Origin: Hyphomicrobiaceae bacterium
Lineage (GTDB): Bacteria; Pseudomonadota; Alphaproteobacteria; Rhizobiales; Hyphomicrobiaceae
Assembly: GCA_041397645.1 (NCBI GenBank)
Contig: JAWKWE010000006.1
Span: 1-64,000, forward strand
Length of the DNA: 64,000 bases
Direction: 5' to 3'
A program made the translations under genes and the position numbers. A model generated the notes under the pieces. The model worked only from the letters and a program-made list of their open reading frames with translations. It had not been told where the DNA came from and did no database searches. Positions 53,789-61,732 of the stretch are shown piece by piece. Every line of letters begins with the position of its first letter. Position 1 is the stretch's first letter.

Positions 53789-55615
53789 GTGGGGTACGTA
53801 CTCGGCATTTCAGCATACTACCATGACGCCGCCGCAGCGCTCGTTCGTGATGGAGAGATCATCGCGGCAGCGCAGGAAGAACGGTTTTCGCGTAAGAAGC
53901 ACGACCCTCGCTTTCCTCGCCAAGCCATCAACTATTGCCTGGGTGAAGCGTTCATAGATCCCGCCGAGCTAGAAGCGGTCGCCTTCTATGATAGTCCGCT
54001 ACTCACGCTGGACCGCGCGATGAAAAACGCATTGAGCGTAGCTCCATCCGGTCGCGAGCAGTTCGTTGCAGCTTGCCGTGGAATATTGGGAACGAAGGCT
54101 CAATTTGCTGCCGATGTTGAAGCCGTGCTCGGGGAGACGCCGCGTCTACTCCATACCCATCACCACATGGCGCATGCCGCCAGCTGCTTCTATCCCTCGC
54201 CTTTCAACGAAGCCGCGATCCTGACCATCGATGGCGTCGGCGAATGGGCCACGTGCACACTGGGATTCGGGAGCGGCAATAAAATAGAATTGCTGAAAGA
54301 AATACGATACCCGCACTCGCTGGGGCTTCTTTATAGCGCATTCACCTACTATTGCGGCTTCAAGGTGAATTCTGGCGAATACAAACTCATGGGCCTCGCG
54401 CCATATGGGAAGCCAATTTATGCTGATCTCATTCGAGATACCTTGATCGACGTGAAGGACGACGGTTCCTTCTGCCTTGATACGGATTACTTTGGCTTTC
54501 TTGACTCGCGTCTAATGATAAACAAGCGCTTTGAAGCGCTTTTCGGCGGCCCGGCCAGGAAACCCGACACGACGATTACGCACAAGGAGATGGACCTCGC
54601 CGCATCGATACAGCAGGTCACCGAGGACATCGTTCTGAAACTGGTCGCTCATGGCAAGGCGCTCACCGGATCCAACAATCTCGTTTTAGCAGGCGGCGTG
54701 GCACTCAACTGCGTTGCCAACGGCCGCGTACGGCGGGAGTCGGGGCTCGAGGGATTGTTTGTCCAGCCTGCGGCCGGAGACGCTGGAGGTGCGCTCGGCG
54801 CAGCGCTCTTAGTCTCGCACCAAATGTTCGGCGCGCCACGCTCTGTGAAGCCAAGCAGCGACTCGCTTATGGGCAGCTTGCTTGGCCCTCGCTTCGCTCC
54901 CCATGAAGTGGCCTCAATCATAGAGCGCCAAGACTGGCCGCACCATCACGTTACCAATTCGGACGAACGCGCGCAGATCGTTGCCGGCGCATTGGCGGAT
55001 GGCAAAGTGGTTGGATACTTCCGCGGACGAATGGAGTTCGGACCGCGCTCGCTGGGATCACGATCAATTCTCGGCGATCCGCGGCGTACGGATATGCAAA
55101 GCACGATGAACCTCAAGGTGAAGTTCCGCGAGAGCTTTCGGCCATTTGCACCCGCAGTATTAGCAGAACGCGCGGCAGACCATTTTGAACTCGAATGTGA
55201 GAGCCCCTACATGCTGCTCACCGCGCCCGTAAAAGCCGAACGCCAACTTCCTATGGATTGGTCGACGTTCGATAGCGGCGACATGATACCCATTCTCCAT
55301 CAGAAGCGGAGCGATATCCCGGCAGTCACGCATGTTGACTACAGTGCTCGCGTCCAAACGGTCGATGCTGAGCGCAATTCTGATTTCTTCCAGCTTCTGA
55401 GAGCGTTCGAGGAACTGACGGGTTGCCCCGTTCTCGTAAACACATCCTTCAACGTAAGGGGTGAGCCCATCGTATGCACACCTCAAGACGCCTACCGCTG
55501 CTTCATGCGCACGGAGATTGATCTGTTGGTACTTGAAGATTGCTTGCTTTGGAAGAGTGAGCAACCTGCTTGGCGGGAGAAGGACGACTGGAGGCTTGAG
55601 CATGAACTTGATTGA
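53789..55615 (+). CDS. Carbamoyltransferase, TobZ/NodU family (second copy)
   Basis: A 608-residue O-carbamoyltransferase. VLGISAYYHDAAAALVRDGE, metal-binding HHHMAHAASCFYPSPFNEAA, ILTIDGVGEWATCT, MGLAPYGKPIY and AGGVALNCVANGRVRRESG build the Kae1-like half; YFRGRMEFGPRSLGSRSILG and LVNTSFNVRGEPIVCTPQDA the C-terminal half. GTG start with AGGAG nine bases upstream. It differs clearly from the copy at 17.7 kb, so two distinct sugars or positions may be carbamoylated. The next gene begins 14 bases before its stop, so they are coupled. Confidence 0.9.
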   Translation: MGYVLGISAYYHDAAAALVRDGEIIAAAQEERFSRKKHDPRFPRQAINYCLGEAFIDPAELEAVAFYDSPLLTLDRAMKNALSVAPSGREQFVAACRGILGTKAQFAADVEAVLGETPRLLHTHHHMAHAASCFYPSPFNEAAILTIDGVGEWATCTLGFGSGNKIELLKEIRYPHSLGLLYSAFTYYCGFKVNSGEYKLMGLAPYGKPIYADLIRDTLIDVKDDGSFCLDTDYFGFLDSRLMINKRFEALFGGPARKPDTTITHKEMDLAASIQQVTEDIVLKLVAHGKALTGSNNLVLAGGVALNCVANGRVRRESGLEGLFVQPAAGDAGGALGAALLVSHQMFGAPRSVKPSSDSLMGSLLGPRFAPHEVASIIERQDWPHHHVTNSDERAQIVAGALADGKVVGYFRGRMEFGPRSLGSRSILGDPRRTDMQSTMNLKVKFRESFRPFAPAVLAERAADHFELECESPYMLLTAPVKAERQLPMDWSTFDSGDMIPILHQKRSDIPAVTHVDYSARVQTVDAERNSDFFQLLRAFEELTGCPVLVNTSFNVRGEPIVCTPQDAYRCFMRTEIDLLVLEDCLLWKSEQPAWREKDDWRLEHELD

Positions 55616-55970
55616 TTCAAACGCAGTCGACCGCCTTTCCCTGGCACTGTTCGACGACATAGTGATCCCATCGGCTGAAGCGATGCGCGCGACGGGACAT
55701 GAAGGGTACTTCGCCCGCGCAAGGGATGTGAAGGCGCTGACCTACTTTGGACCACCCAGCATGGCGATCATGCAATCTGCTGACTTCGATTTCCCAGGCG
55801 GAGGCGATGCGACGGGACTTATCGACGTGGCTGCACAGCATTGGATCGCCGAGGGCGAGGAGCACTTGGCGAGTATGTGCCCCTGGATGCGGAAAATTGC
55901 GCGCGCCCTGGAAGAAGAGGCAGCAGTCAGCACCGGGGATGTGGACATAATGTGTTACACGATGTTTTGA
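55602..55970 (+). CDS. Hypothetical protein in the carbamoyltransferase cassette
   Basis: A 122-residue acidic protein I do not recognise: MNLIDSNAVDRLSLALFDDI, then SAEAMRATGHEGYFARARDV and FDFPGGGDATGLIDVAAQHW, then IAEGEEHLASMCPWMRKIAR. No signal peptide or membrane segment. The ATG overlaps the end of the carbamoyltransferase gene by 14 bases and has GGAGG upstream, so it is coupled to that gene. In other bacteria similar carbamoyltransferase-SGNH clusters carry SxtJ or DUF5989 proteins at this position; this protein lacks their membrane pattern. Confidence 0.65.
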   Translation: MNLIDSNAVDRLSLALFDDIVIPSAEAMRATGHEGYFARARDVKALTYFGPPSMAIMQSADFDFPGGGDATGLIDVAAQHWIAEGEEHLASMCPWMRKIARALEEEAAVSTGDVDIMCYTMF

Positions 55971-55989
55971 AGGCGGGAAGGAACGCGCC

Positions 55990-56535
55990 ATGAGCGTAGA
56001 GGCGTCGATCGAAGAAACTGTAGGTCAAGACATTTGGGCTTGGCTCAAGGAATTTGTCACCGTCAAAAACGAATTCTACAAGGGAAAGTTCGCGCCCTGC
56101 CCTTACGCACTCTCGGCCATTCTCGCAGATCAGGTAGACGTGAAGGTCTATCTGCGGGGCAACGTCCGCTCATTCATTCGTCAAAAATCCATCGAGTTGC
56201 GTGACTCCAAAAATCTGTCCACCCGAGTCATGGCGTTTCCACCGAGGGTTCAGTGGCAATGGGGAATTAGCGAGTATGTTGAATCTCTCAATGCCGAATT
56301 GATTTCGGATGGCATATTCCTGAACACTGGCGTTACCAAGACAATGAATAGTTCGTACCCAGACTCGTCCGGCAACAATCCATATTTCATCGTGGTGGCG
56401 AACCGTATCAACGCTGTGTTGTCTGGCTCAAAGGCATTGCAGCGGACATCCTACTATAAGGATTGGCCACGGGAACAATACGAACTCGTCGTCGAACGGC
56501 GCGATCGAATGGCCAAGAAGTACGGCATCAAATAG
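55990..56535 (+). CDS. Hypothetical protein in the carbamoyltransferase cassette
   Basis: A 181-residue soluble protein, not recognised. It has NEFYKGKFAPCPYALSAILA (a Cys-Pro motif), VYLRGNVRSFIRQKSIELRD, RVMAFPPRVQWQWGISEYVE and PYFIVVANRINAVLSGSKAL, with a basic C-terminus. AAGGA precedes the ATG. It is 19 bases from the previous gene and 11 bases from the SGNH gene, in the same direction, so all four belong to one operon. Function unknown; a partner in sugar decoration is inferred from position only. Confidence 0.65.
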   Translation: MSVEASIEETVGQDIWAWLKEFVTVKNEFYKGKFAPCPYALSAILADQVDVKVYLRGNVRSFIRQKSIELRDSKNLSTRVMAFPPRVQWQWGISEYVESLNAELISDGIFLNTGVTKTMNSSYPDSSGNNPYFIVVANRINAVLSGSKALQRTSYYKDWPREQYELVVERRDRMAKKYGIK

Positions 56536-56546
56536 GATCCACGCAA

Positions 56547-57602
56547 ATGTGGCATTCATTATGGAGCTACCATCCTCGGATTGGTTACACTTACGTGCCA
56601 AACGTCCGATCGCGAGTTCCACTCGAGAACGGTATGCCGGGTGGCTATCTGGTGCGCACCAACTCGTCTGGATTTCGTTCGGAACGTGAGTTCGTGCGCG
56701 AACGCACGCCGAACACATTTCGCGCAATCATTTTTGGAGACTCACAAACCGCCGGTGATGGCGTATCGAATAAAGAGCGTTTCAGTGACTTGTTAGAAGA
56801 GACAATGCCCAACCTCGAAGTGTTCAACTACTCTCTAACTGGCACCGGCACAGACCAGCAGTATTTGACCTACCTTGAGTTCGGCGCTTCGGTCGATTGC
56901 GACCTACTTATAATCAGTCCCTATGCGGAGAATGTGAAGCGGGTAAACAATCGCTTCCTCACATTTCGCGATGCCAGCGGACAAGAAACCTTCTATGCAA
57001 AGCCGTACTTCAGTCTCGTTGAAGACGAACTGGAGCTGCAGAACGTCCCGGTACCGAAGAAGCCATTTACGAGCGAGACGCTCGCGCCGGAGGACGCCCG
57101 TCACGTCCATAGATTCAAAGCGATCTTGCCTGTTCCAACTGTGCTGCGCCCACTCGTTCGGCATAAGGGAGTACGCACGGCGCTTAAGAACTTGGGCATT
57201 CAGGATCTTGCGCAGACCATTACCAAGACACAGCAAGTTCCAGAGTACGATTCTCCCGATAGCCCGAGCTGGCTGCTTCTTCGCGGAATTCTTGAGAAGT
57301 GGATTCGCCAGAGCCCTGCTCCCGTCTTGCTTGCGCCAATTCCAATGTGGACGGATATCGAGGGATCGAGCGACCCCACCAATTACCAGGCGCGCTTTCG
57401 AGAATTGGCAGCCGACACGGGGTGCCACCTTTACGACATGCTGCCGGACCTCTTTCGATACACTCCAGAAGAGCGCCGGAACTTCCGCTTCAAACGCGAC
57501 ATGCACCTATCAGCGCAAGGGCATCAGGTCATAGCGCGATCGATGGGGGCTGTTATCGAAAGCATTATGCAAAGACACCGCGCCTACGAAACACCAGCCT
57601 AG
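56547..57602 (+). CDS. SGNH-hydrolase fold protein
   Basis: A 351-residue protein with the SGNH esterase/acyltransferase block I, FRAIIFGDSQTAGDGVSNKE (Ser), and block V, RDMHLSAQGHQVIARSMGA (Asp/His). Between them is FNYSLTGTGTDQQYLTYLEF, in which Gly/Gln may serve as oxyanion residues. No membrane helices. It likely adds or removes an acyl or similar group on the EPS or on the carbamoylated sugar. Start ATG 56547 is preceded by AGGA nine bases away; the frame opens earlier inside the previous gene. It is the last gene of the cassette. Confidence 0.82.
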   Translation: MWHSLWSYHPRIGYTYVPNVRSRVPLENGMPGGYLVRTNSSGFRSEREFVRERTPNTFRAIIFGDSQTAGDGVSNKERFSDLLEETMPNLEVFNYSLTGTGTDQQYLTYLEFGASVDCDLLIISPYAENVKRVNNRFLTFRDASGQETFYAKPYFSLVEDELELQNVPVPKKPFTSETLAPEDARHVHRFKAILPVPTVLRPLVRHKGVRTALKNLGIQDLAQTITKTQQVPEYDSPDSPSWLLLRGILEKWIRQSPAPVLLAPIPMWTDIEGSSDPTNYQARFRELAADTGCHLYDMLPDLFRYTPEERRNFRFKRDMHLSAQGHQVIARSMGAVIESIMQRHRAYETPA

Positions 57603-57820
57603 GCCCTTCAACCACCACAGCCCAGCGCCACAACGAGGCCGCGCGCCCGTCCGCGCCTTTTCGGCTCGACTTCAAAGGACGACTGACAGCCGTGCGGTAC
57701 CCGGACGGGCGTCATAGGTCGCCGCCAACATCATTGACACACGGCCGACACATGAGAAAAACGGCCAGCATCGCAAGGGTAAGGAAAACCCGAAAAGGCC
57801 AAGAAAATCTGATGGTGTAG

Positions 57821-57895
57821 TGGTGGGCACTAGAGGGATCGAACCTCTGACCCCTACCATGTCAAGGTAGTGCTCTACCGCTGAGCTAAGTGCCC
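57821..57895 (-). tRNA. tRNA-Val (GAC)
   Basis: Minus-strand cloverleaf: acceptor GGGCACT/AGTGCCC, D-arm TTAGCTCAGCGGTAGAGC, anticodon stem CTACC/GGTAG with loop TTGACAT (anticodon GAC), T-arm with GGTTCGATCC, and an encoded CCA end. A tRNA at this place marks the edge of the EPS island and could be an integration site. Confidence 0.95.
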
Positions 57896-57990
57896 GATAA
57901 GGGAAGTCGTGCTTCTAGAGGGTGTTCGGCGGGCTGGTCAAGCCTCCGTTGGTAAAATCAGCCCCGGAAAGCCGATTTCCCCCTGCGCCC

Positions 57991-58377
57991 TCAGGCCGCA
58001 AGCAGGCGATCGACCTCTTTTACAAGGTCTTTCAAATGGAAAGGCTTAGACAGAACGCGGGCGTCCTTGGGAGGCTGGTTGTCACTGTTGAGCACGACAG
58101 CCGCAAATCCGGTGATGAACATGATCTTGAGATCGGGATCTATCTCACTAGCCCGCCGAGCCAATTCGATCCCGTCCATCTTTGGCATCACGATATCGGT
58201 GAGCAGCAGCGTGAACGGTTCATCCTTCAACCGCTCAAAGGCATCTTCGCCATTGGCAAAAGCCACAACGTCGTAATTGGCCTTCTCCAGCGCCTTGACC
58301 AGGAAACCCCGCATGGAATCGTCGTCTTCCGCCAGAAGGATGCGGTGCAACGGAATGCTGGAGGGCTTCGCGGGCAT
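57991..58377 (-). CDS. cpdR: Single-domain response regulator CpdR
   Basis: A 128-residue receiver-only protein. RILLAEDDDSMRGFLVKALE (acidic pocket), LLLTDIVMPKMDGIELARRA (phospho-acceptor Asp), MFITGFAAVVLN and VLSKPFHLKDLVKEVDRLLA match CpdR, which in Caulobacter and Sinorhizobium, when unphosphorylated, guides ClpXP to substrates and is controlled by CckA-ChpT. ATG 58377 gives the expected N-terminus; the frame is open to 58443. Adjacent to N-formylglutamate amidohydrolase, as in many Rhizobiales. Confidence 0.92.
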   Translation of the reverse strand: MPAKPSSIPLHRILLAEDDDSMRGFLVKALEKANYDVVAFANGEDAFERLKDEPFTLLLTDIVMPKMDGIELARRASEIDPDLKIMFITGFAAVVLNSDNQPPKDARVLSKPFHLKDLVKEVDRLLAA

Positions 58378-58712
58378 AAGCGTACTCTTGCTTGAGGGAA
58401 ATCTTGGAGACAATGCATGTAGCGGAATTTCGCTAAGACGCAAATCTGTCCCGAGTTTGGTAAACTTAGGATGAACCTGTGGACGAACCTAAGCCGGCAG
58501 TTGCCGTGCACACACGCTTCCCCGCGTGCCTTTCCAAAGTCTACACGCCCCGCGTTGCACAAGTACCGCGCCAGGACACGATGCAATGGACAGGAGGAAG
58601 TAACACTGGCACTGTCGTCATAAATCAGCCAGCAAGGGCCTGAAGAGAACCACACACGCCTTTTCGACGTGGCCTTGGCACTTTCCAGAATGCGGGGATC
58701 GACTGAACGAGG
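58378..58712. other. Divergent intergenic region
   Basis: About 335 bases between cpdR (minus) and the amidohydrolase gene (plus). It must hold the cpdR promoter, which may carry CtrA sites in relatives. I looked for TTAA-N7-TTAA and did not see a clear full site. No gene recognised. Confidence 0.4.
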
Positions 58713-59609
58713 ATGGACAACGACGCTTCCCAAGCAAACGCTGCCAGCCCCTCCTTTGAGCTCATTCGGCCTGAACGGCAGACGGCTGCGTTCGTTTTCT
58801 CCTCGCCCCACTCTGGCCGGCGATACCCTGCTGATTTCCTCGCAGCCTCCCGGCTTGACGCGATGTCGCTGCGCAAATCGGAGGATTGCTTCGTCGATCA
58901 GCTCTTTTCAGGCATGCCCGCGTTGGGCGCTCCGCTGATCGCTGCCCTCTTTCCCCGAGCCTATCTCGACCTCAACCGCGAGCCCTATGAACTCGACCCG
59001 GAGCTTGTCAGCGATCCACTCCCTTCGCACGCCAACACGCAGTCCGTACGCGTCGCAGGAGGGCTGGGCACTGTTGCGCGCATCGTTGCCGATGGCGAGG
59101 AAATCTACGAAAATCGGCTTCCGTTGACGACTGTCATGGCCCGCATAGAGCGGCTTTACTTTCCCTTCCACGCTGCACTCGCCTCACTTATTGAGGAAAC
59201 ACAAGCACAGTTCGGCTTTGCGGTGCTGATCGATTGCCATTCGATGCCATCCACCGCCGCAGTAGCGGGCGGTGGCGCGCGGCCCGATATAGTGATCGGA
59301 GATCGATATGGCGCTTCCTGCGATCCGAACTTCGCCCGCGCGGTGCGCGATTCCTTCCTGCGGGCCGGCTATGACGTACAGATGAACCGGCCCTATGCCG
59401 GAGGCTACATCACCGAACATCATGGCAAACCGACCCGCGGCATCCACGCGTTGCAGATCGAAATCAATCGCGGTCTGTATCTGGATGAACGTCGCCTTGT
59501 CGCCAGCAAGGGCTTCTCTGGTCTAAGGGCCGATCTCGAGACCATCTTCCAAGGGCTTATATCGAGCGCACACGAGATGTTCGGACCCTACAGCGCGGCA
59601 GCAGAATAG
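58713..59609 (+). CDS. hutG: N-formylglutamate amidohydrolase
   Basis: A 298-residue zinc enzyme hydrolysing N-formylglutamate to glutamate and formate (histidine degradation), cytosolic. SSPHSGRRYPADFLAASRL, DLNREPYELDPELVSDPLPS, VLIDCHSMPSTAAVAGGGAR and HGKPTRGIHALQIEINRGLY are the family signatures. The homologue next to cpdR is conserved in alphaproteobacteria and may be a broader amidase, since other hut genes are absent here. The sRNA genes lie downstream. Confidence 0.88.
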   Translation: MDNDASQANAASPSFELIRPERQTAAFVFSSPHSGRRYPADFLAASRLDAMSLRKSEDCFVDQLFSGMPALGAPLIAALFPRAYLDLNREPYELDPELVSDPLPSHANTQSVRVAGGLGTVARIVADGEEIYENRLPLTTVMARIERLYFPFHAALASLIEETQAQFGFAVLIDCHSMPSTAAVAGGGARPDIVIGDRYGASCDPNFARAVRDSFLRAGYDVQMNRPYAGGYITEHHGKPTRGIHALQIEINRGLYLDERRLVASKGFSGLRADLETIFQGLISSAHEMFGPYSAAAE

Positions 59610-59663
59610 AACCGCCCAATCTCAACTGAAGCACCCGCACTCCCGCCTACCATTGCCGGGGCC

Positions 59664-59770
59664 CAAAAAAAAAGGCCGTTCGGAGAACGAACGGCCCAAG
59701 TCTAGGGAGGAAACGCCCAAGGAGGGCTACGACAGACAAGCAAGACTTGTCGATGTCGCAATGCAATAAT
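59664..59770 (-). ncRNA. mmgR/suhB (alpha-r8) family sRNA, copy 1
   Basis: Minus-strand RNA. 3' end: 9-bp terminator stem GGCCGTTCG / CGAACGGCC (59674-59696) with a five-base loop, followed by nine or so U's. Upstream of it lies the conserved single-stranded motif read on the minus strand as GTTTCCTCCCTAGACTTG (59697-59713), then a short GCCC/GGGC hairpin (59715-59727). The motif, with its anti-ribosome-binding CCUCC, is that of the rhizobial mmgR (suhB) family. The 5' end is uncertain; 59770 is an estimate. No antisense gene. Confidence 0.75.
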
Positions 59771-60105
59771 TAAGGGTGCGGCGCACCACGAGCAACTGCA
59801 ATTTTCGCAGAGCTGACATTCTCATTTGCATTTCACCAACGGGAGGAAAAGACGTTATCCTGCTGGAATATATTGTTTTTTCACGATGCCCCAACGATCT
59901 TTCCGACGAACCGGCCAGCGAAACCGATCACAATCCGCAACAAAATGAAAGAATACGCGCGCAGAACGAGCGCCGCAATGCACATCTGAAGCATGATGGT
60001 TAAGGCGGCTTCCCAGCGATTTGACGTCATTCCTCACAGGGCAGAGGCACGTTAGGGCAAGCATACCGGCCGTGAGGATCAGAGGGGGAGAATGTGTGCT
60101 CCCAA

Positions 60106-60190
60106 CAAAAAAAGGCCGTCCGTAAATCGAACGGCCCCAAGTCTAGGGAGGAAACGCCCAAAGTGGGCAACACGATTGCGAAAGAAGCGT
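60106..60190 (-). ncRNA. mmgR/suhB (alpha-r8) family sRNA, copy 2
   Basis: Same design as copy 1 at about 440 bases' distance: terminator stem at 60114-60136 followed by seven U's, the same conserved motif (60137-60155), and a GCCC/GGGC hairpin (60156-60168, slightly longer stem). In the terminator the two arms differ by one base: on the plus strand this would be a C-A mismatch, on the minus-strand RNA it is a U-G wobble, which supports minus-strand transcription. The 5' end is estimated. hisN-type phosphatase (SuhB-like family) lies just downstream on the plus strand, the same setting in which the suhB RNA family was named. Confidence 0.75.
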
Positions 60191-60392
60191 GTCGACCGCA
60201 ACCGCAACACGAAGATGCGCCGGTTCGCGGGGCACCGCAATCATCCATAATCCTAGACCAAACACATTAACAATTCTATGTAACAGGCCGGCAACAACTG
60301 CGGTTTACAACGTAACGCTGGCGTGACCTCCGCTATCCCAAGTAAATTGAACGCCCATTCCAAAAATACTCAGATCTTCCCATAACTTCGCC

Positions 60393-61214
60393 ATGCCCAT
60401 CGACAACCGAAAGTTGAAATCCCTGCCCTTCAAGGTCCTGCTTGAAGCGGCCCACGAGTTCGCCGACCTTAGTGGTTCTGCGGTGTTGAAATCTTTTCGG
60501 CGCCCGCTCTCGATCGACAACAAGGCTGAAGGTGGCTTCGATCCGGTCACGCACGCAGATCGCGCGGCGGAAAAGGTCATTACCAAGGCGCTCAAAGCCC
60601 GCTTTCCCGATCATGCGTTGACTGGGGAGGAATTCGGCGATCTCGATGGCCTGAGTTCGTATCGCTGGATAGTCGATCCCATCGACGGGACCCGTGCCTT
60701 CATCATGGGAAGCCCCTTATGGGGCACGCTCATCGGCCTGATGGATGGCGAGGCGCCCGTGCTGGGTCTAATGAACCAGCCCTTCACGCAAGAGCGCTTC
60801 TGGTCGAGCGAGAAGCGTGCGCACATGCGCCGCGGCCCTGACGGAAAAGTCTCTACGCTGTCCACTCGTTCTTGCAAGAACCTCGCGGACGCGGTGCTGA
60901 CGTCCACTCACCCCGGCCTGTTTGCAAGAGGTCGCCAACAGGACATTCTTCGCCGCTTCGAGAAGGCCGTGCGGATGACGCGCTATGGCGGCGATTGCTA
61001 CGGCTATTGCCTCCTCGCTGCGGGCTTCGTCGATCTCATAATCGAACCCGATTTGAAGCCCTACGATATTGCCCCGCTCATTCCCATTATCGAGCGCGCC
61101 GGTGGCGTCGTCACCACGTGGTCAGGCTCGGCGGCGAACGCAGGCGGTGACATCATCGCAAGCGGTGACAAGCGTGTTCACGAAGCCGCACTTAAGTTGC
61201 TGGCAAAAGCATGA
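60393..61214 (+). CDS. hisN: Histidinol-phosphatase-like inositol monophosphatase family protein
   Basis: A 273-residue Mg-dependent phosphatase. FDPVTHADRAAEKVITKALK, GEEFGDLDGL (metal Glu), WIVDPIDGTRAFIMGSPLWG (DPIDGT metal motif) and RYGGDCYGYCLLAAGFVDLI (last metal Asp) are the IMPase signatures. 'GGDCYGY' and the length fit the histidinol-phosphatase HisN branch (histidine biosynthesis) better than SuhB. Pairing with an amidohydrolase and the mmgR-like RNAs is as in other Rhizobiales. A terminator follows. Confidence 0.82.
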   Translation: MPIDNRKLKSLPFKVLLEAAHEFADLSGSAVLKSFRRPLSIDNKAEGGFDPVTHADRAAEKVITKALKARFPDHALTGEEFGDLDGLSSYRWIVDPIDGTRAFIMGSPLWGTLIGLMDGEAPVLGLMNQPFTQERFWSSEKRAHMRRGPDGKVSTLSTRSCKNLADAVLTSTHPGLFARGRQQDILRRFEKAVRMTRYGGDCYGYCLLAAGFVDLIIEPDLKPYDIAPLIPIIERAGGVVTTWSGSAANAGGDIIASGDKRVHEAALKLLAKA

Positions 61215-61217
61215 CGA

Positions 61218-61242
61218 AAACGGCAGCGAAAAGCTGCCGTTT
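61218..61242 (+). terminator. Rho-independent terminator of hisN
   Basis: A 10-bp stem AAACGGCAGC / GCTGCCGTTT with loop GAAAA, starting just past the hisN stop. The following bases are CTCTCAG, so the U-tract is within the stem; a bidirectional role with the DUF883 gene is possible. Confidence 0.65.
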
Positions 61243-61275
61243 CTCTCAGTCCAGATCACAAAGCTAAATGGCTGC

Positions 61276-61608
61276 TTACCGCCACTTGCCCGACAAGATG
61301 TCAGCGCGGCTCGGAAGATCGACATTCTGCAGATTGCGCAAAACCCGATCCAAACGGGAACTTGGCCTACTGTTGAGCTTCCATAGCGCACCGACTGCGA
61401 ACGCCAACCCGGCGGCAACAGCCAACGTCGTATAGGGGTTGCGCACGACGATATCCTTGACGTCTTCCGCCACCGTTCGCGCCTCTTTGCCTGCACGCTG
61501 AGCCATCTCAGAGACCTGGGCCTTGGCCTCTTCGACCGTGTGCTGGAATTCATCGCCAACGTAAGCGCTGCCGGACTTGGGAGCTGTCCACGTGTGTGCC
61601 TGAGCCAT
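61276..61608 (-). CDS. DUF883 (ElaB/YqjD-like) membrane-anchored protein
   Basis: A 110-residue protein with a long amphipathic helix (FQHTVEEAKAQVSEMAQRAG, KEARTVAEDVKDIVV) followed by RNPYTTLAVAAGLAFAVGAL, a helix anchored in the inner membrane. Family DUF883 in E. coli (YqjD, ElaB) binds ribosomes at the membrane in stationary phase. The tail RPSSRLDRVLRNLQNVDLPS is longer than usual. ATG 61608 is used; the frame is open to 61653. Convergent with hisN. Confidence 0.8.
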   Translation of the reverse strand: MAQAHTWTAPKSGSAYVGDEFQHTVEEAKAQVSEMAQRAGKEARTVAEDVKDIVVRNPYTTLAVAAGLAFAVGALWKLNSRPSSRLDRVLRNLQNVDLPSRADILSGKWR

Positions 61609-61732
61609 TTTACTGCGCCTTTCGCTTCGGTTTAGAAAAGAGAACTGAAGCACAAACGCGAATGGCGGCGGATCGTTCCTGGGGTGGACGCCGCGAGATC
61701 GTGTAACTGCCGGATTTGCTCAAACCACCGAT

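Noticed and set aside
59776..60003. Plus-strand 75-residue frame between the sRNAs
   Set aside because: No ribosome-binding site or recognisable family, and it lies in the sRNA region.
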